Program-made: the position numbers and the translations under genes
Assembly: GCA_964573725.1 (NCBI GenBank)
Contig: CAZNLJ010000039.1
Coordinates: forward strand, 1-44,020
Length of the DNA stretch: 44,020 nucleotides
Source of the DNA: UBA6168 sp964573725
GTDB taxonomy: Bacteria > Bacteroidota > Bacteroidia > Chitinophagales > Saprospiraceae
Direction: 5' to 3'
In this document: piece after piece, positions 33,483 through 43,268 of the stretch
How positions within the stretch are numbered: the stretch's first letter is position 1
Layout of the letters: the number at the start of each line of letters is the position of its first letter
Notes under the pieces: model-generated
Told to the model about the DNA's origin: nothing
What the model saw: the letters and a program-made list of their open reading frames with translations, nothing else
The model's database searches: none

Positions 33483-35717
33483 ATGAACCATCGACACCTT
33501 CTTTCCGCCTGCCTGGCCTGTTGCCTGCTATTTTGTTCGAATGCCTGCGGGCCGGGCGACGGACCGGCCGCCACCGGACAGGGTCCCGGTACCCGGCGGA
33601 TGGTCGCCCTGCTGAAGGAAGCCCATGCGAACCTGGACCCCATGAAGCTCCAGTTCTACGGAAGCACCCGCCGGGCGGCGCATTTCAAGACCCTCATGGA
33701 AACCGCCACCGACCCGGCCCAACGCATGATGGCCCACCTCCAATATGCCTACGAATTGCTCAGCTCCGGCAAGAACGAACAGGCGGTCGTCGAATTCGAA
33801 CGCCTGCTGCCCCTGGCCGGACAGGCGGGCTTCCAACCCGCCTTCGCCTACCAGGTCCGGAAGCTGTTGGCCCTGTCTTACGTCCGTATCGGGGAGACGA
33901 CCAACTGCATCGACCGCTACCACCCGGATGCCTGTGTCATGCCCATCCGGGGCGGCGGCATCTACGCCGTCCAGGAGGCCAGCCGCACGGCCATCCGGAT
34001 CTACGAGGAGATGCTGACCGAAAACCCCGCGGACGACGAGACCATCTGGATGCTCAATTTCGTCTACATGACCTTGGGGGAATTTCCCGACCAGGTGCCC
34101 GCCGCCTGGCGGCTCTCGCCGGAGGCCTTCCGCTCGGATTACGCGCTGCCCCCCTTCCCGAACATCGCCGACAAGGTCGGGGTGGCGACCGTCGGCTTGT
34201 CCGGCGGTTCCTGTGCCGACGATTTCAACAACGACGGGCTGACCGACATCATCGCCTCCTCCTGGGGCGAAAACGACCAACTCCGCTTTTTCGTCAACAA
34301 CGGCGACGGCACTTTCGGCGAGCGTTCCGATGCCGCCGGGCTGACCGGGCTGACCGGCGGACTCAATGCCAACCACGCCGATTTCGACAACGACGGCGAT
34401 ATGGATGTGCTCATCCTGCGCGGGGCCTGGTACGGCGGGGAAGGGAAGTTGCCCAACTCCCTCCTGCGCAACAACGGCGACGGTACGTTCGAGGACGTCA
34501 CGGAGGCGGCCGGCCTGCTCAACTTCGCGCCGGCACAATCCGCTGCCTGGGCGGATTTCAACCTCGACGGCCTGCTGGACCTCTTCATCGGCAACGAATC
34601 CGGTCCGGGTTACACCTTTACGTGCGAACTGTACATGAACAACGGGGACGGCACCTTCACCAACCGCATCGCGGAAGCCGGGCTGGATGCGTTCCACGCC
34701 TACATCAAGGGATGTGCCGCCGGTGACGTCAACAACGACGGCTGGCCCGACCTCTACATCTCCTCCCTCAATGCCGACAACATGCTCTTGCTCAACCAAG
34801 GCGCACTGGCCGACGGGCTGGTCCGCTTCCGGGCCGCCCCGCCGGACGCCGGGGTCGCCCGGCCCTTGGTGTCCTTCCCTTGCTGGATGTTCGATTTCAA
34901 CAACGACGGCTGGCTGGACATCTTCGCCGGTGGGTTCGGCGTGGCGGACGGCCAGGTGGCCGCCGAGCTGGCCGCCCGGAATTACCGCGGCCAACCGACG
35001 GACGGGTATCCTTACCTATACCTCAACAAGGGGGACGGTTCGTTCGAGGATGTGTCCGCCCGCATGGGACTGGACAGCGAGGCGCTCTTCGTCATGGGCT
35101 CCAATTACGGAGACCTCGACAACGACGGCTGGCAGGACCTGTTTCTCGGGACCGGCGCGCCCGGCCTGACGGCCGTGGTGCCGAACAAGATGTTCCGAAA
35201 CCAGGAAGGAAAGAATCTCCAGGATGTGACTACCGCCGGAGGGTTCGGTCATATCCAGAAAGGCCACGGGGTGAGCTTCGCCGATTTCGACAACGACGGC
35301 GACCAGGATATCTTCACCGTCATCGGCGGTGCCTTCGAGGGGGATGTCTATGCCGATGCGTTCTACCTCAATCCAGTCGGGCAGGACAAGGCCTGGGTTA
35401 CCCTCTCCTTGCAGGGGGTATCCGCCAACCGGGCCGCCATCGGTGCCCGCGTGAAACTGACCGTGGTCAATGCGGCCGGCTTGTCCAGGGACATCCACGA
35501 GACCGTCTCGACCGGCGGCAGTTTCGGTGCCAACAGCCTGGCACTGGAAATCGGCCTCGATGATGCCGTCCGGATCACGCAGGTCGAAATCCGGTGGCCG
35601 AACCGGTCCGGGACGGTGCAAAGACTGGAGGACCTGCAGCTGAACACGCATTACCGGATCGTGGAGGGACAGGCCCTTCCGGTCGTCCTGGAAAGGAAAA
35701 GGTTCTCCTTCGGTTGA
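33483..35717 (+). CDS. FG-GAP/VCBS-repeat lipoprotein with ASPIC/UnbV domain
   Basis: A 744-residue envelope protein. It starts with a cysteine-rich signal (MNHRHLLSACLACCLLFC), probably a lipoprotein with the acceptor Cys in SNAC. Residues 40-220 are helical and TPR-like (QYAYELLSSGKNEQAVVEFE). Then follow seven FG-GAP/VCBS repeats, each with a calcium-binding DxDxDG-type loop: DFNNDGLTD, DFDNDGDMD, DFNLDGLLD, DVNNDGWPD, DFNNDGWLD, DLDNDGWQD, DFDNDGDQD. The C-terminus is an ASPIC/UnbV domain (IGARVKLTV to VEIRWPNRSGTVQRL). Such proteins form surface beta-propellers of unknown binding partner, often near SusCD systems; none is here. The ATG at 33483 is chosen for the signal; upstream sequence in frame lies opposite pth. 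Confidence 0.87.
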   Translation: MNHRHLLSACLACCLLFCSNACGPGDGPAATGQGPGTRRMVALLKEAHANLDPMKLQFYGSTRRAAHFKTLMETATDPAQRMMAHLQYAYELLSSGKNEQAVVEFERLLPLAGQAGFQPAFAYQVRKLLALSYVRIGETTNCIDRYHPDACVMPIRGGGIYAVQEASRTAIRIYEEMLTENPADDETIWMLNFVYMTLGEFPDQVPAAWRLSPEAFRSDYALPPFPNIADKVGVATVGLSGGSCADDFNNDGLTDIIASSWGENDQLRFFVNNGDGTFGERSDAAGLTGLTGGLNANHADFDNDGDMDVLILRGAWYGGEGKLPNSLLRNNGDGTFEDVTEAAGLLNFAPAQSAAWADFNLDGLLDLFIGNESGPGYTFTCELYMNNGDGTFTNRIAEAGLDAFHAYIKGCAAGDVNNDGWPDLYISSLNADNMLLLNQGALADGLVRFRAAPPDAGVARPLVSFPCWMFDFNNDGWLDIFAGGFGVADGQVAAELAARNYRGQPTDGYPYLYLNKGDGSFEDVSARMGLDSEALFVMGSNYGDLDNDGWQDLFLGTGAPGLTAVVPNKMFRNQEGKNLQDVTTAGGFGHIQKGHGVSFADFDNDGDQDIFTVIGGAFEGDVYADAFYLNPVGQDKAWVTLSLQGVSANRAAIGARVKLTVVNAAGLSRDIHETVSTGGSFGANSLALEIGLDDAVRITQVEIRWPNRSGTVQRLEDLQLNTHYRIVEGQALPVVLERKRFSFG

Positions 35718-36050
35718 TACGGCCGATTCTTTTTGCCGCCGCGGCAGGATTCGGCACATTTTTTTCATATGAAACAAACTACAGGCATCGCGGCCGGAGT
35801 CGGACGGACCGAAAGCGGGCATCGCCCGGCCGATCAGCGGACAGGTAGCGGCCATCTTCCCCTCGGCCGTCCCGTCACACCACGCTGCCATTGTTCCCCA
35901 ATCACCGACCGTTTAGACATATAATAATTTTTTGATTATTTTATTTACCGTGGTGTCGGTATTCATTGCCGACCCTTTTGTCACTACCTTTGCGAATGCT
36001 AGCGTAAAATTTTGTGACGCCGAAGCAAAGACAGATTATAATCCAAATCC
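35718..36050. other. Non-coding spacer with orphan promoter
   Basis: AT-rich sequence around 35925-35950 and a full TACCTTTG box at 35985-35992. A short GC hairpin TGCCGC-C-GCGGCA follows the ASPIC/UnbV gene. No gene is supported. Confidence 0.5.
35985..35992 (+). promoter_or_regulatory. -7 box upstream of a possible pseudogene
   Basis: TACCTTTG, a full match to TAnnTTTG, 58 bases upstream of the GTG at 36051, the same distance as in front of several intact genes of this window. Confidence 0.45.
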
Positions 36051-36281
36051 GTGAACGCAAAAACCATCCCCACGACGGCTGCCAAGGTCACTCCGGTCTA
36101 CCTGGATATCGAGACAGCGCCCACCGTTCATCCCGCTGCCATGCCGCAGCCCTTTCATTTGGATTAAGAAGATGCCTTGCTGAATGCCGTGACCGGTATG
36201 GTCCGGACCTCATTTTGGAACCGAAATGCCCTTCTCGCAGCGATGGGTTTCCCCCGACCTTCCGGCGACGGGGCTGCATGA
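36051..36281 (+). pseudogene. Possible decayed gene, exonuclease-like start
   Basis: From a GTG at 36051 the frame reads NAKTIPTTAAKVTPVYLDI and continues through ETAPTV to a TAA at 36165-36167. Ignoring that stop the same frame goes on EDALLNAVTGMVRTSFWNRN to a TGA at 36279-36281. YLDIETAP resembles the first motif of RNase-H-like 3'-5' exonucleases, and the part after the stop still looks coding. An orphan promoter box lies 58 bases upstream. A 38-residue peptide gene is the alternative. No later exonuclease motif was found, so the family hint is weak. Confidence 0.3.
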
Positions 36282-36571
36282 GGGATATAGGATTTGGATA
36301 TTCTTTAACCTGTCAATACACGACATCCTGAGCGTGAGGTGCCCCGGGCGCTGCGGGCCGGTGACGTGAAGTCTTTGCTTGACGAATTCAATGCTCTTGA
36401 AACGAAACTTGCACCACCGTTACTTCCTTGCGGGAAAGAGGCATTATCCGTTGTGTACCGTACATGACCGGGTCGATGCCTTTTTGTGTTTGTGGCAGGC
36501 AGGTATGGACCGGGAAATCCAATTCAGCGGCTTTAATCATTTTCATTTCATAACTAAAAATTTCTAATCTC
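36282..36571. other. Spacer with a coding-like remnant
   Basis: A frame open from 36309 to a stop at 36465-36467 has protein-like composition (ALRAGDVKSLLDEFNALETK) but no good start and no family I recognise. It may be another remnant of the decayed gene. An A/T-rich leader precedes the ATG at 36572. Confidence 0.35.
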
Positions 36572-36988
36572 ATGAAAAAAGTGATTTTCAAGAAAGTCTT
36601 GATGGTCCTTTCCATCGCGATGACTTTCCTATTTCTGGGAGTAGAGCAGGCGGGCGCGCAGACGCTGAGCAACAGCTCAGGTAGCGGCCTGAATGCGTTG
36701 CCCCAGGGTGACTTTGTTTCAGTAGGTGAGGCATTGACCTTGCTGGAGGGGAAATTGACGGAACTGAAAGCGGACTTTCAGACGCCGGGTCTTCCCCAGA
36801 GCATGTTCAACGCCTTGCTGAAGGAGTACGCCTTCTACGGTGAACTGGATGCCGCCCTCAAGAACGGCAACACGGTTCCGAAGTCGATCCTCCACGCTAC
36901 CCAGGCGGTGCAGTCGGACCAACACGGTGCCGTGCCGGCCGTCGCCCAGCAATTGAAGAACGACGCAGTGGATTTGTTGTCGATCTGA
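36572..36988 (+). CDS. Small secreted protein paired with the giant surface protein
   Basis: A 138-residue exported protein I do not recognise. The signal peptide is MKKVIFKKVLMVLSIAMTFL through about AGAQ (residue 30). The mature part is short, mostly helical and neutral (SVGEALTLLEGKLTELKADF, SMFNALLKEYAFYGELD), ending KNDAVDLLSI. There is no sorting domain and no cysteine in the mature part. It lies 67 bases upstream of the 2070-residue T9SS protein and the two share nearly the same translation start region (CTAA.AAATTT...ATCTCATGAAAAAAG), suggesting coupled high expression or a duplicated leader. It could be a chaperone, anchor or matrix partner of the giant; this is inference. Confidence 0.8.
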   Translation: MKKVIFKKVLMVLSIAMTFLFLGVEQAGAQTLSNSSGSGLNALPQGDFVSVGEALTLLEGKLTELKADFQTPGLPQSMFNALLKEYAFYGELDAALKNGNTVPKSILHATQAVQSDQHGAVPAVAQQLKNDAVDLLSI

Positions 36989-37055
36989 TCAGCCTTCATC
37001 CCGAAAGTTGATGTTATTCTTTAACCATTATTCACTACTAACAAATTTTCATCTC

Positions 37056-40000
37056 ATGAAAAAAGCGAATTTTACTAACCAAAGCTACTTGCCGCAGCTG
37101 AAGTTGGTATTTTCTGCGCTGCTGGTGGGATTGGCCTTCAATTGGTCGATCGCCCAGAGCTTTACAGGAAGTACGACGAACACTGCCGGCAACAGCGCTG
37201 TGCCCAGTGCGGGTACGGGTAGCTGCACTACCGCACCGCAGACAACGGGTGGCACGGATTTTCCGGTCAACGTCTCCTGCGTCGGAAGCTTGGGTGGTGG
37301 AGTTACGGTGTCCAATGTGACGATCAACCTCACCCACACCTGGGACGGTGACGTGGACATTTACCTGGTCTCCCCGGGCGGTGATGTCCTGGAGCTCTCC
37401 ACCGGCAACGGGGGCAGCGCGGACAACTACACCAATACGGTGTTCACCGATGCCGCCGCCAGCTTCATCACCACCGGTGCCGCCCCGTTCACGGGCTCCT
37501 TCAAGCCGGAAGGTAGACAGAACGCTGCCGTATGCGGTCCGATCGGAGGCACGGTCGGCACCTACACTTTCGCCAACACCTTTTCTTCCGGCAGCGCCGA
37601 CGGTACCTGGTACCTGCGTTTCTTCGACAATGTCGGTGGTGACTCCGGTACGTTGAACAGCTGGTCCATCTCCTTCGCGGGTGGTGCCGCCCAGGCTTGT
37701 ACCTTCGTAGGTGGCCCTACGCTTCCGGCGTTGAACCTGTCCACCTCCGCCACCAACTGCGAAAGCGACCCGATCGCTGTCCCGGCCACCACCGGCGATT
37801 GCAGCGGCCTGGTCCTCTCCTATGCCATCGGTGCAGGTGCCTACACGACGATTGCACCCGGCCAGACGACCATCCCCGGCCTGCCCGCCGGTAGCTCCAC
37901 CATCAACTGGCGCTCCGTCAACGCTTGCAACCAGGTAGCCAACGCTTCCCAGGCTGTGAACGTCGCCGATATGGTCGACCCGGTCATCAACTGTCCGTCC
38001 GACATCTTCATCAACCTCGCCCCGGGTGCTTGCGATGCTTTCGTCAACTATTCCGTGACGGCATCCGACAACTGCCCGTTCGCCGGTCCTTCCGGTACGG
38101 TCAACACCATCAACACCGGTGGTAACACTGGTTCCGCCGGTGGTCAGGTTTTCTTCAACATCAACAACCTCTCCGGTGGTGACATCACCATCACGGAACT
38201 CGGTGTCCGGGTGTCCGCACCCACCATCATCGAGGTGTATACCAAGAGCGGTACGTACGTAGGCTCCACGGCCAACGCTTCCGCATGGACGCTGGCCGGT
38301 ACGGCGGATGCCACCGCAGGTCCGGCTTCCCCCGCCTTCGGCGGCGTGGGTCCGATCGCTCCGGCTCCCACCAGCATCACCATCGGTCCCGGTGTGACGG
38401 GTATCGCCCTGCGCGCCCTGTCCGCCCAGCACCAGTACACCAACGGTAACGGTTCCAATCAGTTCTTTACGGACGGTCTGGTGGAACTGACCCTCGGCGG
38501 CGCACAGAACGCTCCCTGGGCCGGTCTCTTCTCCCCCCGTATCTTCAATGGTTATGTCACGTATGAAACGGCCGCCGTCTCCGCCGATCCGGTGCTGACC
38601 GCCGGCCAGCCTTCCGGTACGGTGTTCGGTATCGGTACGACGACCAACTGCTATGAAATCGTCGACCTCCAGGGCAACTCCGCTTCCTGCTGCTTCGACG
38701 TCACCGTGGTAGAATTCGCCAACGCGACCAACACCCTGGCTTGCAACGACCTCGTACAGGTTTCCCTGGATGAGTCCTGCTCCGCTGTCATCGGTGCCGA
38801 TGACATCCTCGAGGGCGGTCCTTACGGCTGTTACGAAACCCGCTACACGGTCATGGTTCTGTCCCCGCTGGGTGCCAACCTGGGCAACGTGGTCAACGCC
38901 AACTTCATCGGCCAGGAATGGACGGTCAAGGTGGTCGACAACCAGACGGGCCAGTCCTGCTGGGGCCATATCACGGTGGAAGACAAGATCAAGCCGGTGG
39001 TCAGCTGTGAAGACCTGACCTTGCCCTGTACCGCGCCTTCCACGGCAGTCGGTGCCACGGCGCTGTTCTCCACGTCCAATACCCCGGTCTCCATTTTCGA
39101 CAACCAGACGGTCACCGCCGACATCCCCGTCGCCGGTCTGCCGGCTGACGCCCGCGTCCTGGACGTGAATGTCACCATCGACATCTCCCACACCTGGATC
39201 GGCGACCTCGACGTCGACATCCTCAGCCCGGCAGGAACCCGCTTCCGCGCCTGGAACCAGGATTGCGCCAACACCGCCAACATCAAGGTGACCTTGGACG
39301 ACGAAGATCCGGACTGCTTCAACGCCTGTGCCGCTTATGTCATCGGCGACACGGTAAGCCCGATCGCTTGTCTCCTGGCCCAGTTCCCCGGTTTCTCCGA
39401 TGTGGATTTCCTCAACGTGTTCGACGGGGAAACCGCCAACGGTAACTGGACGGTCCGCGTTCAGGACTTCTTCGCCGGCGACCAGGGTACGATCAACAAC
39501 GTCACCCTCGCCATCACCTACTTCTCCGCTACGGCGGTATACCAGCCGACGGTCACCGACAACTGCGGTCCGGTCTCCGTCAGCAGCGTCGACGCAACTT
39601 TCGAAGACGGTTGCGGCGGTCCTTCCCGCACCATCATCCGTACCTGGGTGGCAGAAGATGCCTCCGGTAACGTATCCGATCCCTGCGTGCAGACGATCAC
39701 CTTCGCCCGTCCGACCCTGGACGATGTGGAAGTTCCGGCCGATGTGGTCTGGACTTGCGACCAGTACAACGCCAACAACGGCGTAACGGCCGCTTCCCAC
39801 ACGGCCTCCGGCGTTCCGACCGTATCCGGTCGTCCGCTCGAGGACATCTGTGACATCGGAGTGGAATACGAAGATGTAGTGGTTCCGGTTTGCCCGGGCA
39901 GCTTCAAGATCATCCGCCAGTGGACGCTGATCGACTGGTGCGCCACGCCGGTGGATGTCCGTGAAATCAACCAGGTCGTGAAAGTGGTCGACGACGCCGC

Positions 40001-43000
40001 CCCGAGCATCACCGCTCCGGCCGACCAGACCATCAACGTATACGATGCCAGCGCACAGTCCGGTAACCCGCACGCTGTCTGCGAAGGCACGATCGCTGTT
40101 CCGCCGGCAACCGGTGTTTCCGACAATTGCTCCGGTGTAACGGGCACGACGACCGAGATCTGGACGGCCAACAGCTCCAACCAGCCGGTCACCCAGCTCG
40201 GTACCATCAACGGCAACGGTGGTGTGTTCACCAACATCCCGCTGTATGTCAACGGCCTGCCCGCCAAGTACGTCGTCCGCTACTACGCTGTCGACGGCTG
40301 TGGCAACCAGAGCTTCGACGATGCCGTCTACACCCTGCGCGACAAGGTGCCGCCCGTCGCCATCTGTGACGAAATCACGGAGGTGGCCATCACCAACAAC
40401 AGCGTCAGCACCGGTGGCGGCTGCTCCGCCCTCCACGCCGAAAGCCTGGACGACGGCAGCTACGACAACTGTGCTCCGGTTTACTACCTGATCGCGAAGA
40501 TGGACGATTCCTTCTCCCCGACGATCTTCAACCGCTGCTACTATCCTTCCCGCGATTTCTGCTGCGAAGACATCGGTACGCAGAATGTCATCCTGCTGGT
40601 GTTGGACGGCGACCCGTCTCCGTTCTTCACTTCCATCAACCAGCCTGCCCTCGGTTGCGACGGCACGCCGGGTCTGCTCCTGAGCGCCACTGCCAACTAT
40701 CCGTTCAACTACAACACCTGCATGGTGGAAGTGAACGTGGTTGACAAACTGCCGCCGGTCCTGACCAGCTGCCCGCCGAACCAGCGCATCACCTGCGATT
40801 TCTACGCCGATAACTTCGAAACGGCCCTCCAGGGTCTGTCCGGTGCCGAAATCTCCGCTGCCCTCACGGCCGCCGGTTACGGTTCCGCTTCCTTCTACGA
40901 CAACTGCCAGGCGAACGTCTCCACGAACGCCAACATCAACATCGACCAGTGCCTCGAAGGTACGATCACGCGTACCTGGACGGCTCAGGACGGTTCCGGC
41001 AACAACGCCACCAGCTCTTGCAACCAGACGATCTTCGTCGACCATGTTTCCGACTGGGTGGTTGAATTCCCGGCCGACCTGACGGTCAACTGCGGTTCCA
41101 CGGTGCCTGATTTCGGCGAACCCGAAATCTTCGGCGAAACCTGCGAACTGGTAGGTGTCTCCTACAACGATGTCGTCTACACCGTCGTTCCGGACGCTTG
41201 CTACAAGATCGAACGGACCTGGACGCTCATCAACTGGTGTGTCGTCGGTAACGAGATCGACCAGGAAGTGGTGGAATCCACGGAAAGCGCCATGAACCTC
41301 GACCTCGACGGCGACGGTGACAAGGATACCCGTACGTTCCGCGACAGCTGGACGACGACCGCCAAGCCGGGTGCCGCCCAGGCTACGCAGAGCACCAACC
41401 CGGATACGGACAGCGACAGCGACCCGTGGGATGGTTACATCACCTACAAGCAGGTGATCAAGGTCAACGATACGGTGGATCCGATCTTCACGGCCGGTTG
41501 CTCCATCCCGGATGTCTGCATCGAAGACAACAGCTGCGGTGGTACCGTCCTGTTGCCCCAGCCCGACATCACGGAGTGCAGCCCGAACGTTACCCTGACC
41601 GCCCGCATCAAGGTAGGCGGTGTATGGCTCAACGGCTTCGGTCCTTACCTGAACGTCGCCCCGGGCACGTACGAAGTACTGTACAACGCCAAGGACAACT
41701 GCAACAACCAGACGGATTGCAGCTCCACCGTCACGGTGAAGGACTGCAAGAAGCCGACGCCTTACTGCAAGAACGGTCTCGTGATCGAAATCATGCAGTC
41801 GGGTACGATCACGGTCAATGCCGCCGACTTCAACGCCGGTAGCTACGACAACTGTACGGCTCAGGGCCAGCTCCAGCTGTCTCTCTCCGCCAACACCAGC
41901 AACACCTCCGCTACTTTCGATTGCGACCAGCTCGGTCAGAATGTCATCCAGCTGTGGGTCACGGATGCCGCCGGCAACCAGGACTACTGCGAGACCTTCA
42001 TCGAAGTACAGGATAACATGGGTGCCTGCAACGACGATCCGCTCGTAGCCGGTACGACCGCTACCGAAAACGGTACCGGCGTCCAGGGTGTCGCCATCAA
42101 CATCAACAGCCCGAGCGGCTTCTTCGCCAACACCACGACGGATGCCGCCGGTAGCTTCAACGTGGCTGTCCCGAGCGCAGGTGACTACACCATCACCCCG
42201 GTCCTCGACCTGAACCCGCTCAACGGCGTGTCCACGTTCGACCTGGTGTTGATCAGCAAGCACATCCTGGGTGTCCAGGCACTGGATTCCCCGTACAAGA
42301 TCATCGCCGCCGATGCCAACAAGTCGAACAGCGTCACGACTTTCGACCTCGTCGAAATCCGTAAGCTGATCCTCTTCATCAACAGCGATTTCCCGAACAA
42401 CACCTCCTGGCGCTTTGTACCGAAGTCCTTCAACTTCGCTTCGAATGCCAATCCGTTCTCCGCGCAGTTCCCCGAGGTCATCAACCTCAACGACCTGACG
42501 GTTGAATCCCTGGCAAACGACTTCGTCGCCATCAAGGTGGGTGATGTGAACGGCAGCGCCGCTGTCAGCTTCACCGGAAGCAGCGATGAGCGTACCATGA
42601 CGGGTGACCTCGTCCTCAACACGGAAGACATGTTGATGGAAGCCGGTCAGGTTTACACCGTGTCCTTCAAGGCTACGGAATTCGCCGTCAGCGGCTATCA
42701 GTTCACCCTCGCTTTCGATCGGGAAAGCCTCGAATTCGTGGAAGTCGGCGCCGGTATGGCGGATGCTTCCAACTTCGGTCTGTCCCTGCTGAATGAAGGT
42801 GTGGTGACGACCAGCTGGAACAGCGATGCCGTGAAGGAACTGGATACCGACGAAACCGTATTCAGCCTGACGTTCAAAGCTACGCGCAGCGGACGCCTCA
42901 GCAATATGGTCCGTGTCAACAGCCAGTACACGGCTGCCGAAGCTTACCGTGCAAACGGCGAGCTGCTCAATGTAGCCCTGACATTCGATCACCAGACGGT

Positions 43001-43268
43001 GGCCGGTGGGTTCGAACTCTATCAGAACACGCCGAACCCGTTCGCCAATGTGACGAATATCGGATTCTATCTGCCCGAAGCAACTTCTGCCACGCTGACC
43101 ATCAGCGACGTCCAAGGTAAAGTAGTGAGTGTCATGCAAATCGATGGTGTGAAAGGCTACAACCAGGTCAACCTGAAGCGTAGCGAACTCGGCGCCACCG
43201 GCGTACTCTACTATAGCCTCAAGACGGCTACGGATGCTGCTACCCGGAAGATGATCCTCGTCGACTAA
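37056..43268 (+). CDS. Giant T9SS surface protein with P, HYR-like, dockerin-like and cohesin-like domains
   Basis: A 2070-residue secreted protein. A signal peptide (about residues 1-34, ending in WSIAQS) is followed by a proprotein-convertase P domain (about 70-210, LTHTWDGDVDIYLVSPGG), an HYR-like domain (about 305-345, DPVINCPSDIF), and a second P domain (about 672-822, ISHTWIGDLDVDILSPAG). A long cysteine-rich array of HYR/Ig-like units follows, marked by seven DNC motifs. Residues 1717-1788 hold two dockerin-like calcium loops (DLNPLNGVSTFDL, DANKSNSVTTFDL), 1849-1978 a cohesin-like domain (YQFTLAFDRESLEFVEVG), and the end is a type A sorting domain (NTPNPFANVTNIGFYLP). Codon use (Gly GGT, Arg CGT/CGC) differs from neighbours and suggests high expression. 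I use the ATG at 37056, which gives the signal peptide. It is probably an adhesin or cell-surface layer protein. Confidence 0.9.
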   Translation: MKKANFTNQSYLPQLKLVFSALLVGLAFNWSIAQSFTGSTTNTAGNSAVPSAGTGSCTTAPQTTGGTDFPVNVSCVGSLGGGVTVSNVTINLTHTWDGDVDIYLVSPGGDVLELSTGNGGSADNYTNTVFTDAAASFITTGAAPFTGSFKPEGRQNAAVCGPIGGTVGTYTFANTFSSGSADGTWYLRFFDNVGGDSGTLNSWSISFAGGAAQACTFVGGPTLPALNLSTSATNCESDPIAVPATTGDCSGLVLSYAIGAGAYTTIAPGQTTIPGLPAGSSTINWRSVNACNQVANASQAVNVADMVDPVINCPSDIFINLAPGACDAFVNYSVTASDNCPFAGPSGTVNTINTGGNTGSAGGQVFFNINNLSGGDITITELGVRVSAPTIIEVYTKSGTYVGSTANASAWTLAGTADATAGPASPAFGGVGPIAPAPTSITIGPGVTGIALRALSAQHQYTNGNGSNQFFTDGLVELTLGGAQNAPWAGLFSPRIFNGYVTYETAAVSADPVLTAGQPSGTVFGIGTTTNCYEIVDLQGNSASCCFDVTVVEFANATNTLACNDLVQVSLDESCSAVIGADDILEGGPYGCYETRYTVMVLSPLGANLGNVVNANFIGQEWTVKVVDNQTGQSCWGHITVEDKIKPVVSCEDLTLPCTAPSTAVGATALFSTSNTPVSIFDNQTVTADIPVAGLPADARVLDVNVTIDISHTWIGDLDVDILSPAGTRFRAWNQDCANTANIKVTLDDEDPDCFNACAAYVIGDTVSPIACLLAQFPGFSDVDFLNVFDGETANGNWTVRVQDFFAGDQGTINNVTLAITYFSATAVYQPTVTDNCGPVSVSSVDATFEDGCGGPSRTIIRTWVAEDASGNVSDPCVQTITFARPTLDDVEVPADVVWTCDQYNANNGVTAASHTASGVPTVSGRPLEDICDIGVEYEDVVVPVCPGSFKIIRQWTLIDWCATPVDVREINQVVKVVDDAAPSITAPADQTINVYDASAQSGNPHAVCEGTIAVPPATGVSDNCSGVTGTTTEIWTANSSNQPVTQLGTINGNGGVFTNIPLYVNGLPAKYVVRYYAVDGCGNQSFDDAVYTLRDKVPPVAICDEITEVAITNNSVSTGGGCSALHAESLDDGSYDNCAPVYYLIAKMDDSFSPTIFNRCYYPSRDFCCEDIGTQNVILLVLDGDPSPFFTSINQPALGCDGTPGLLLSATANYPFNYNTCMVEVNVVDKLPPVLTSCPPNQRITCDFYADNFETALQGLSGAEISAALTAAGYGSASFYDNCQANVSTNANINIDQCLEGTITRTWTAQDGSGNNATSSCNQTIFVDHVSDWVVEFPADLTVNCGSTVPDFGEPEIFGETCELVGVSYNDVVYTVVPDACYKIERTWTLINWCVVGNEIDQEVVESTESAMNLDLDGDGDKDTRTFRDSWTTTAKPGAAQATQSTNPDTDSDSDPWDGYITYKQVIKVNDTVDPIFTAGCSIPDVCIEDNSCGGTVLLPQPDITECSPNVTLTARIKVGGVWLNGFGPYLNVAPGTYEVLYNAKDNCNNQTDCSSTVTVKDCKKPTPYCKNGLVIEIMQSGTITVNAADFNAGSYDNCTAQGQLQLSLSANTSNTSATFDCDQLGQNVIQLWVTDAAGNQDYCETFIEVQDNMGACNDDPLVAGTTATENGTGVQGVAININSPSGFFANTTTDAAGSFNVAVPSAGDYTITPVLDLNPLNGVSTFDLVLISKHILGVQALDSPYKIIAADANKSNSVTTFDLVEIRKLILFINSDFPNNTSWRFVPKSFNFASNANPFSAQFPEVINLNDLTVESLANDFVAIKVGDVNGSAAVSFTGSSDERTMTGDLVLNTEDMLMEAGQVYTVSFKATEFAVSGYQFTLAFDRESLEFVEVGAGMADASNFGLSLLNEGVVTTSWNSDAVKELDTDETVFSLTFKATRSGRLSNMVRVNSQYTAAEAYRANGELLNVALTFDHQTVAGGFELYQNTPNPFANVTNIGFYLPEATSATLTISDVQGKVVSVMQIDGVKGYNQVNLKRSELGATGVLYYSLKTATDAATRKMILVD

